Assembly: GCA_037447655.1 (NCBI GenBank)
Contig: JBBHKE010000240.1
Coordinates: 226,329 to 258,799, forward strand
Direction of reading: 5' to 3'
Length of the DNA: 32,471 bases
Source: Zygnema cylindricum
Lineage: Eukaryota; Streptophyta; Zygnematophyceae; Zygnematales; Zygnemataceae
Made by a program: the position numbers and the translations under genes. This document shows positions 11,401 to 18,273 of this stretch, piece after piece; position 1 is the first letter of the stretch, and each line of letters opens with the position of its first letter. A model generated the notes under the pieces. That model had not been told where the DNA came from and searched no databases. It worked only from the letters and a program-made list of their open reading frames with translations.

Positions 11401-14400
11401 GGAGGCTTTAAAGAGGTTTGCATTTTCATTGAGAATGCTGGAAGACGGAATTTACCACGAGGTCGTGGAGATCCTTTGGACTAAGGTGAGTCCAATTACC
11501 ATTTTTCCTCAACAAAACTGTTGATTGATTTGTTCATTTTTTCAAAATGAAAGTCTTTATCTGTTTGAAACTTTGACGAGAGACATAAATCAAGGCCTTC
11601 CTTCACCTGTTTTGGAGAGAACTTTTGCGTTTCCGATATGAAACATAAACTACACCGCGAATCGTTATTAGCGTTATGAACTCTATATCGGCACCCCAAA
11701 ATTTTGACATTAATACCTTAAATAGAATAAACTACACTATTTAAGGACGTGGACCATAATCTGCCACGTCTCCTGGCACTAAATTAGAATGAATGACGCT
11801 AATTTTTTCTTTACACTAATAATTTCTCAACGCTAATAACGATTCGCGGTGTACTGTTGACCTTGAGTAGTGAAAGAGTAGCATTTGAACAAATGAGTCC
11901 TGGTAAAATGGTGTTAGTATGAACCATACTAAATATGATTGTTATTGCGGCTCATTTCCTGACACCTCAACAATTTTCTTAAATCTTTTTTTTATTATTT
12001 ATTATTAGTAACAAAAACTGCGACGGAATCAGAGTCACAGGCTCTTTTAGGGATGAAAGGTGTACCATGGAGAAAACAAAAATAGAGATGAAAACAAAAA
12101 ATAAAACACAAAAACAAAAACAATAAACACAAAAATAAAAACTGAGAAAATTGCGGCGTGGGTGTTTTCCCGAGCAGATTTTTCTGCCTCTGCTTTACAA
12201 GCCAGGTGGCGACAGCTCTGGTGATCTTTCACCGGCAAATTCTATTGGAGGAAAAGACGCGGCCCGGATTGGTCAGCCGCAAAAAGACAACCGAATTGCG
12301 GGTAAGCCGCTCAACTGTGTTCTCTCCCCCTCTCCTTCCCCCTCTCCTTCCCCCGCCCCATCCTCCTCGCCCCCCCCCTTCCCCTCCTTCCCCTCCCCCT
12401 CTTCCCCCTCTCCCTCTCCCTGCCCCTCCCTCCCTCTCCCTCTCCCTCAAGTGCTTAGCAGCCCAGCTTAGGTCCCCTCTTCTGCCCCTAGGTATCATCT
12501 GATCTCTCACCTGAGCTCTCTCCTTGTGCCACATGGCAGCATCACAGTTTAAGTCCCTCCTCCTCAGGTACCTAGCAGCTCCTTCTCCTTCCCTCTCCCT
12601 CTCCCTCCCCCACCCCCTCCCCCCCCCCCTCCGTCAGGTATCTAGCAGCTCCTTCTCCTGCCCTCTGTGCCCTCCCTTGAGCTGCCGTCTGACCCGTGCG
12701 ACTGTGTCACGTGGCAGGCTCGGAGGGCGGCAGTGCGGCGCAGCGCTGGGAGGCGGCGCTGGAGGCGGCGGCCAGGGAGGTGTGCGCCAGCAGGGGGAGG
12801 GGAGGGACGTGCGGATGTCTACCGGGGCTGGGCCTGCAGGTGAGAAAGGGAGAGGGAGAGAGGGAGGCAGGGAGAGGGAGAAGGAGAGACGGCGCGGGGA
12901 AGAGAGACGGAATGACGGATGGAGAGGGGATGAGAGGTGGAGAGGGGAAGAGGGACGGAGAGGGGAAGAGGGTTCGAGAGGGAAAGAGAGACGGAGAGAG
13001 GAAGAGAGATAGAGGAAGAGAGGAAGAGAGAGAGAGAGGAAGTGAAAGAATGGAAGAGAGGACGAGAGTAACAGACTGAGAGAGGACGTAAGAGACGGAG
13101 GGAGAGAGAGAGTGAGAGGAAGAGACGAAGAGAGAGAGAGAGAGAGGAAGAGACAGAGAAGCAGGAGATGAAGAGACGGAGAGCGAGAAGAGAGAGAGAC
13201 AGAGAATCCGAGAAGACTGGTGCCCTGTAGTCCTCCCCCATCCCATCATGCATTCTCAAATCTGGCTCATCGTATTGGCGGTCGCGTGGCGTGCGTGTCA
13301 GGTTCTGGCGCATTGCTGCCTGCAGCTGGACGCGTGTCTCTTCAACGCGGCGCTGCACCGCGCAGAGGACGAGGCCGAGCCGCCGCTGGACCCGCTCGCG
13401 CTGCTGCTGCCCACTGGGCCGCTCAGCGCAGCCCACGGCATGCACATCAAGATGGCGGTGAGGGAGGGAGGGGGAGTGAGGGAGGGAGGGAGGGAGAGGA
13501 GGGGAGAAAAAGAGAGGGAGTTTGCTACTCCTTGCTTTTCTACTCGCTTGTCCTTTTGCTTAACAAATGAGTTGGCCATTTTCATTTATCTGTCCCTGTT
13601 TGTCTCTGGCCCCCTCGCTCTCACTTTCTCTGCCTCCCTTTCCCCCTCCCTCTCCCTCTCCCTCTCCCTCCCCTCTCTCTTGCCCAGATCTCCGCCTGGT
13701 CCGATGTGATGGCAAACATTTCCGAAAAGGCAACTGTACGTCCTCCCTCCCTCTCTCCTCTCGGAAGCCCCAACAGTCGCCAGCTGCCCTTTCCAGACAC
13801 AGTCTCTTTTCGTCACGGGGACAGAGAATTGCCACCTGGCGCACAAGAAGACAACACTACCACTCCAATTACGAACCTGTTTCCGTACCTTCGAGCCATG
13901 GCGGACCTTCTCATGCTTCCCAAAGCTCTTCTCTCTGACCAAAGTTTTAGGAAGGAGGTTTGCGGTCCTTTGAGTCTCCCTCTCGTTCGGCGAATTATAT
14001 ACCGGTTTGCACCAGATGGTCAGGAGGCTGGAAATGACTATGTCTCTCCGGCACTTCTGGCAGCCATAAATGCAGAGGTAAGCAAGAAGACAAACTTCTT
14101 CTGTTAGAGCATAAGGAGGAAGAGGAAGGGTGAAACACAAGCCTGACTGTCATCACTCATAGGTGTGAAAAACGTCTGCAAAGTTCAAAATGACTTTTTT
14201 TCCCCTACGATTTTTCTATTTATATGCGTTTGTGGTCGAAACTGGCGGACATGGCTGTGAAGAATGTCTAAGAGGAGAGCTTTTCTGATAACAGCCACTA
14301 TGTTAGAATGTAAGGCAGACAAAGAATGTTCAGAATAGGGCAAATGTGGCTGATATGGCTGGGAAAATTAGTTCTGCTGTTGAAAAATGATACACCAGGT

Positions 14401-14933
14401 TTTCTAGGCTATTTTAGGTTTTGTAAGGCCTGTCAAAGAACGGCCAGAAAGCACAAAAGTGACTAAACACCGCAGTGGGAAATATCTGTAAGAGGTGAAC
14501 CTTTCCAAAAGCAGCCATTGTGGGAGAACATGAAGGCAGGCAAAGAATGTTGAAATAAGACAAAATTTGCTGACGTCGCTGGGAAAAATGGTTATTGCAG
14601 GTGAGAATGACCGCCGGGCCGATAAGGGCGGGCCCACCTGTCTCTGTCTATGTGGCTCCTTCCCCAGCATCTGTGTGGCGTCACATGGGCCCCGGAAGAG
14701 AGGTGGATGAAGGGGAGGAGTGTGAGGGAGACTTGAAAAGTCTTGAAAGTTCTCTTGAGGCTCTGACACCGACAAGTACGGTGACAATAATTACATCGCC
14801 TCCTAATCGGCCTTTGATTAGTCATAAGCCTCCAAAGCCATGGCGGTACACTCTGTTAGGAGAGATGTGGAGTGCCTCGAAGTCATCGGAAACGCCACGG
14901 GACGAGAGGGAGATAACTCCAGAAATACACTGA
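5351..14933 (+). CDS. Plant NT-C2 (EEIG1/EHBP1 N-terminal) domain protein, 11 exons
   Basis: Exons: 5351-5491, 5929-6431, 6722-6836, 8930-9414, 9952-10266, 10870-11485, 12178-12301, 12718-12839, 13302-13457, 13688-14077, 14601-14933. The joined frame has 1100 codons including the stop, every intron is GT-AG and all phases agree. The N-terminus (about residues 38-150) reads as an NT-C2 domain: FVVEVHE, then IQSWPGDSG, LTWQRGD, VEVSWQF, SLSVHR, SLDLAE and VRNLVL. A coiled coil follows near residues 350-405. The C-terminal half carries the motifs of a land-plant family that I recall as including Arabidopsis At2g42320 and At3g57780: MPARRMARA, YWWSNTVLLREAI, CGCLP, QLDACLFNA, DLLMLPKALL and FRKEVC. 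NT-C2 domains are membrane- or cytoskeleton-associated C2 modules; the family's exact biochemical role is not known to me. The start is uncertain: ATG 5351 is first after a stop, but ATG 5435 has the better context and would give 1071 aa. Confidence in the family is high, in exons 3 and 6 moderate. Confidence 0.9.
5492..5928 (+). repeat. Intron 1, polypyrimidine-rich
   Basis: The intron is strongly C+T rich on the + strand, ending in long CCCTCTCCC-type runs just before the CTCTACAG acceptor. Several open frames in it are only translations of the tract (Ser/Pro/Leu). Confidence 0.85.
5929..6431 (+). CDS. NT-C2 gene exon 2 (core of the NT-C2 domain)
   Basis: The acceptor CTCTACAG is followed by ATT CAG TCA TGG. 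It carries most of the NT-C2 fold (LTWQRGD, VEVSWQF, LSLSVHR, SLDLAECV, VRNLVL). The last 45 or so codons are a low-complexity Glu/Arg/Gly tract. The donor is CA|GTAAGT, phase 2; the frame would stop at the very next codon, which confirms splicing. Confidence 0.88.
6722..6836 (+). CDS. NT-C2 gene exon 3 (linker)
   Basis: The acceptor TTTGGCAG and donor TCG|GTGAGT enclose 115 bp that restore the frame from phase 2 to phase 0. The 38 codons (EWGDLYGGD..., Ser/Ala/Glu-rich) have no diagnostic motif but resemble the acidic/serine linker after NT-C2 in the family. The phase fit is the main support. Confidence 0.65.
7088..7340. repeat. Minisatellite in intron 3, block 1
   Basis: About six degenerate 42-50 bp units, each starting TAGTGTGGATA(C/T) and continuing with GGTGGAGGCAAAC and a CT-rich tail. 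The same unit recurs at 8096-8490. Confidence 0.8.
8054..8077. repeat. Hexanucleotide repeat (GACGGC)4
   Basis: Four near-perfect GACGGC units in intron 3 of the NT-C2 gene, just upstream of the second minisatellite block. Confidence 0.8.
8096..8490. repeat. Minisatellite in intron 3, block 2
   Basis: About eight degenerate 44-65 bp units with the same TAGTGTGGATACGGTGGAGG start and a CTCTCT-rich, CACTTGAA-ending tail as block 1. Roughly 750 bp of unrelated sequence separates the blocks, so the array was probably once continuous or the unit spread within the intron. Confidence 0.8.
8930..9414 (+). CDS. NT-C2 gene exon 4 (coiled coil)
   Basis: The acceptor TATCATCAG opens a phase-0 exon (DLHDPRHVEMARI...). 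Its second half has heptad-like leucine spacing with dense Glu/Arg/Gln (FELEEMRRRLQQVDEQL), a coiled coil. The donor is GAG|AG|GTGAGG in phase 2, with a stop immediately inside the intron. Confidence 0.88.
9952..10266 (+). CDS. NT-C2 gene exon 5 (conserved MPARRMARA block)
   Basis: The acceptor TTTTTAG, phase 2, joins AG|T to give Ser. It encodes ELAVHSIPATHGSS and MPARRMARAYW, matching the AELAV...EHGSS...HAPARRLAR block of the plant family as I recall it. The donor CAGCAG|GTGGGA is in phase 2. This donor region is copied twice more downstream (see the repeat at 10221-10702). Confidence 0.9.
10221..10702 (+). repeat. Three tandem copies of an exon-end plus splice-donor unit
   Basis: Units start at 10221, 10359 and 10538 with GA(G/A)CCATTGTCATGG. 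Each continues through GATAATGTCA.CAG|GTGG and a CT-rich tail. The first unit is the true end of exon 5. The next two lie in the intron yet keep GT at the equivalent donor position (10406 and 10584). Read-through from exon 5 meets TGA at 10358-10360, so only the first donor gives the full protein. Confidence 0.88.
10870..11485 (+). CDS. NT-C2 gene exon 6
   Basis: The acceptor TCTGTGCAG, phase 2, joins AG|A (Arg) and gives NVSR-LMYWWSNTVLLREAI, the family's ...PRLTFWLSN... block. A long Glu/Arg/Gly-rich insertion fills the middle. The end (ALKRFAFSLRMLEDGIYHEVVEILWTK) matches the ...RIVES(V/W)W... helix. The donor is AAG|GTGAGT, phase 0. Confidence 0.88.
11651..11853. mobile_element. MITE-like element, 203 bp, in intron 6
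   Basis: Perfect or near-perfect terminal inverted repeats: TACACCGCGAATCGTTATTA at the left and its complement ending CGATTCGCGGTGTA at the right. TA occurs at each boundary, consistent with a TA target duplication. There is no coding capacity. It belongs to the same family as the elements at 2501-3729 and 32058-32278. Confidence 0.8.
12178..12301 (+). CDS. NT-C2 gene exon 7
   Basis: The acceptor CCCGAGCAG opens phase 0 (IFLPLLYKPGGDSS...) and the donor G|GTAAGC closes in phase 1. It supplies the ...TPHMQ..-like block expected between exons 6 and 8, and is the only exon that reconciles the phases of its neighbours. Confidence 0.82.
12302..12717 (+). repeat. Intron 7, polypyrimidine-rich
   Basis: Dense CCCCTCCC/CCCTCTCC runs on the + strand, notably 12325-12450 and 12575-12640. 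No coding sense; proline/serine open frames here are artefacts. Confidence 0.85.
12718..12839 (+). CDS. NT-C2 gene exon 8 (CGCLP block)
   Basis: The acceptor CACGTGGCAG, phase 1, joins G|GC. It encodes RWEAALEAAAREVC and GGTCGCLP, matching the family's W..A...A...(I/L)CP.R..GHECGCLP block. The donor is CAG|GTGAGA, phase 0. The exon is very GC-rich. Confidence 0.9.
12840..13301 (+). repeat. Intron 8, polypurine-rich
   Basis: About 370 bp of almost uninterrupted GAGAGGGAGAG-type sequence (12840-13210) on the + strand, the opposite strand bias from introns 1, 5 and 7. The final 80 bp before the acceptor are normal. Confidence 0.88.
13302..13457 (+). CDS. NT-C2 gene exon 9 (LDACLFNA block)
   Basis: The acceptor GCGTGTCAG opens GTT CTG GCG CAT. 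With this start the spacing from CLP (exon 8) to FN is 18 residues, the same as in the land-plant family as I recall it. The exon ends with DPLALLLPTGPLS...MHIKMA, equivalent to the DPVSDP..LPIPAG..S.G.G.QLKNA block. The donor is GCG|GTGAGG, phase 0. Confidence 0.9.
13688..14077 (+). CDS. NT-C2 gene exon 10 (LLMLPKALL block)
   Basis: The acceptor TTGCCCAG is followed by ATC TCC GCC TGG, equivalent to the family's IG.WS. It carries DLLMLPKALL, FRKEVCGPLSLPLVRRI and ALLAAINAE, all strongly conserved family positions. The donor is GAG|GTAAGC, phase 0. Confidence 0.92.
14253..14589. repeat. Diverged two-copy tandem duplication in intron 10
   Basis: Blocks at 14253-14368 and 14474-14589 share, in order, TCT(A/G)TAAGAGG, CAGCCA(C/T)T, AAGGCAG(A/G)CAAAGAATGTT, and TGCTGA...GCTGGGAAAA. 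The period is about 221 bp. The second copy ends about 10 bp before the exon 11 acceptor. Confidence 0.75.
14601..14933 (+). CDS. NT-C2 gene exon 11 (C-terminus)
   Basis: The acceptor TTATTGCAG opens phase 0 (VRMTAGPIRAG...PVSVYVAPSP). The exon stays open to TGA at 14931-14933. The sequence is Ser/Pro/Glu-rich, like the weakly conserved C-terminal tail of the family, so the last boundary rests on the phase fit and the open frame. Confidence 0.8.
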   Translation: MRMTAGPIRAGPPVSVYVAPSPASVWRHMGPGREVDEGEECEGDLKSLESSLEALTPTSTVTIITSPPNRPLISHKPPKPWRYTLLGEMWSASKSSETPRDEREITPEIH

Positions 14934-17457
14934 GTTTAATGTGGAACTGGAGCATAATAACATGCGATTATGATGTTTCCAGCTTTTTGAAGGAGGGGTA
15001 TTTCTATGTTTATATTCAGTATGGAAGAAATTTGGACAAGAATAAGGACCCACAATTAAGTCATCGCTCTTGTTCGCCTTACACATGTGCTTAATTTTCA
15101 AAAACGGGTAATAAGAATGGCAAAAACTGGTCGGAATCTGTCAGTGCCAGTCGCTTCCCTATGGGAGGATCAAAAATGACGAGAAGTTCGAGCGTTGTGG
15201 TACAAACGGAGGATTTCACGGTGGGATATTGCTTCCAAATATTGAGTGTATAACATTCTTCGCACATTTTTTCGAAGACAAAGAAAAACTATTTATCTAG
15301 GCAATGTTTCGTCGCCTAAGGGAGAATCCTCCAATTGCTCAACTTGTCTGGTCTTTAAGTGAAAGGCAATTTCAGGAAGACTCCCACTTTCGATTTTTGT
15401 ACCATCTAAGGGGTATCTTAGGCTCATCACATGAGGCTGCTACTATGTTAATTTGGAGTTGTCACTAAAGCAACAACAAGCTTGCAGATTTTCCCTGTAC
15501 ATCCTACACCACCGCCTAATAATGAGGAAGAAATTCAACCTACTTTTGTTTAGTTATGATTTATGATTGTCCTCTCTCACTTAATGGGAGGTCTAATGTC
15601 TTTGGGAGCTCTTTCTGAAGCTCCTGCTGCAGTTGTTGATGTTCCTCTCTAACACCGGGATCACATTTTGTGACAAATAACTAGTGAAACGAGCTTAGAA
15701 TGTATCTATAAGCTTGTGACCACATTATGTGACATTACAAGAAAAACGAGCCTGGAAAACATAAAAGCCGGTAGTTTGTACCATGGATGCAAAGGAGAAC
15801 CTTAATTCCTCCATTATGAAACGATTTGTGTCCATCATCCAATACAATGGTGACTACATTTCTGTGTGCAGCCAATTAAAACTGTATCCCTCGATTTTCT
15901 TAAGAACAACTTCATGTACCACGTGTGTTTGGCAGTTTAAATTTCAGATTAAGCTTGAACAATGTATCGGCATTCAAAAAAATGTACCTCCCATGTCAGA
16001 TGTGATTTGATTGCTCCAAAAGCGGAGTTGTAATTTTTTGGCAGAGAGGTGGTTTTCCCAGTCAGTAGGAAACTGGAGGACGTTTAAGTTAGCTTGATAA
16101 ACTAAAACGTGGCCAATCAATGATGCCACTATTGTTATAATGCTCTTGAGTGATGAATGCAAACTGCGAGATCAAACCTGTGGATGGTTGGCGTGATGCA
16201 AACCTCTGAGGAGAGAGCCACACAAAAAGATGGATATGTAACATGTAGAGCCACAATATCTTAAGTCTTAACCATAATTTCCTACTGATACATCAACAGT
16301 TTAATTTCAAGTGGAAATTTCCATCAGAACATGCAACATGGTACGCTGACCGACATTGAAAGTTAAGTGTCTCATCGAAATAGTTAAGCCTTTTTTGGTA
16401 CGCTTTCCTAAAAGTTAACACATATGACAGTGCAACAAATTGCAATACGTTCCGGTGGAAAATTTCCCTCATTTTCCACTAGCGTAGGTGGACAATGGAC
16501 TATGTCACGAGTTGAGTACAATACTAGAATTTGACACAATACCTTCCCTGGATATCTCTTACCTAACCTATTTTTTCACTTTCACTTTGCCTTTTGATCC
16601 ACTCTCGCACTTAGATAAATCATTAGTATATTTTTAGGTGGACGTGCTGACTACTCAATTGTGCACATTTAATGCCATGGATTTGATTGCTTCATCGTGT
16701 AATTTTTTTTTTTTAGGGTGATAAATTGTAATTGTTTCCTAAGGATTTCATCCGTACGTTTTTCGTACAATTTTCCGTACTGCATCTGTACGGCCACCAC
16801 CTCCCACCAAATATATCGCGATAATTTTTGTTGAGCAGTATACCGGGCCCTCTGACCGTTCGGTTCTTGATATTCGAATATCGAATTTATCGCGATTAAA
16901 AGTTTCCCGATACACAACACTAGAATTTTGCAAGCAAAAGGTGCAAAAAGTACACCGTTTTGTCGTGTGTGGCAGGTTTTGTTACATATAGCCGATTACA
17001 CCCCGTAGATATAGTCGCCTCCTTTGCTGCAAACTTTAGTTTAGAATCGTAATTTACCTGGATTCAAGAGATTCTCGGAAGATTCCTTCGGGCATTTCAC
17101 CTGTACGAAACGTACGAAACAAATCTCATCATACCGTACTCCCGCGCTCCCCTGCAATATAAACTTATAGAGCAGAAGATGCATCTGCATCTTTGCGATC
17201 TAGCGATCGAGCGTAGCTTACGTAGGTGTATCAGGAATACGGAAAAGCATGATTGGACGGTCAGGACCACGTCCTGATAAATTGGAGAGGAATAAGTTGA
17301 TCTATCGGGAATACGGAATGTATCCGCACTCCAGAATTACGATCGGACGGCCAGTGTATCTTCCAGAAAATAATGCAGTGAGTAAGTAGATGTAGCGTAC
17401 AGTATCGGCCCCTTTAGACAGAAACCGGAATTGTCTTTCAGAGCTATCCGAGAAGCC
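14934..17457. other. Intergenic region between the NT-C2 and GRAS genes
   Basis: No gene is supported on either strand. A diverged short duplication lies at 15659-15755 (CACATT(T/A)TGTGACA...ACGAGC). The end near 17230-17355 holds a duplicated motif pair upstream of the GRAS start. A TCGCGAT/ATCGCGA-rich AT stretch is present near 16815-16920. Confidence 0.5.
17230..17355 (+). repeat. Duplicated block upstream of the GRAS gene
   Basis: ATCAGGAATACGGA...GATTGGACGGTCAG (from 17230) is repeated as ATCGGGAATACGGA...GATCGGACGGCCAG (from 17306). The copies lie 100-230 bp before the start codon, so they could be promoter or 5' UTR sequence. Any regulatory role is inference only. Confidence 0.6.
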
Positions 17458-18273
17458 ATGGCTGCTGAGCAATTCTCTGACTTCCAGTTTTCTTTTGATC
17501 TCGACGATTTGGATGACCTTCCTCCGTACAATGAGTCTGTTCTTCGGGGTTTCGAACCACCGGGGAAAAAGCCGAGGTTTGAGACTAACTTAGAGGCTTT
17601 TGACACGTGGCAGGGCGTACTGCCATCCGAGGCTCCAGAAGAAGAATACCTTTGGCAAGATTGGCTGTCGTCTAACGCTTCTCGCACGAGGGAAACCACA
17701 GATACGACAGAGGGCAGTACTCCCTGGGATGATACCGGCTCACAGTCACACGTGTCCACTAGCCTGCCAGCTGGCATTGTTTGTACGGACCAATGTACGG
17801 ACCAGGGCAACAGTTCTGGAGGGTCACTGGCAGACCGTTTAGCAGAAATTGTTCGGAAACGGAGGAAACTTCCTGTCGCGACGCGTCCATACCCAGACGA
17901 CAAAATACAGAGGAAATCTGACATTCCTGACGTCGTTGGTCTCATCAAAGGAGCTCTTCAACGGAGCCATGATAACGTGGCGCGATGTAAATCAAGCACT
18001 CGATCTTTCTTCATGCCACGTGGCATTCATACAGAAGTTACATATGTTCCCAGACCTTTATCAACGGCTTCAGCCAAGGAAGCCATTCTTCGTTCTCTCG
18101 GAGTCGACATCCCTCCCTCGTGGCAAGATTCTTCTCGCCTAACTGCTGGAGAAGACGACGATAAATCCGCAGATGACGACAAATGCGTTTCCATGTCCGA
18201 TTATTCCGTTTCTACGACAGCCTTGCGCAGTGCTCTCCTCTCATTGGCCGAGGCGCTGTCGTCACAGGAGGCG
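17458..18273 (+). CDS. GRAS gene exon 1
   Basis: It carries the whole variable N-terminus and the first helix of the GRAS domain, ending AEALSSQEA. The donor is GCG|GTGGGA. With this donor the distance from AEAL to QR in exon 2 is 28 residues, the usual spacing for leucine-rich region I. Confidence 0.92.

Noticed and set aside
13248-13301. A hydrophobic MHSQIWLIVLAVAW segment in frame with exon 9, resembling a signal peptide or membrane helix
   Set aside because: It lies before the acceptor GCGTGTCAG. Using that acceptor gives the exact family spacing between CGCLP and FNA, so the segment is intronic.
12707-13445. Long minus-strand Ser/Leu-rich frames
   Set aside because: They are antisense translations of the GA-rich intron 8 and of exons 8 and 9.
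16815-16923. Possible transposon end sharing a TAGTGTTGTGTATCG-like word with 22137-22155
   Set aside because: Only a short word plus TATCGCGAT-rich sequence is shared. No paired inverted end or target duplication could be shown.
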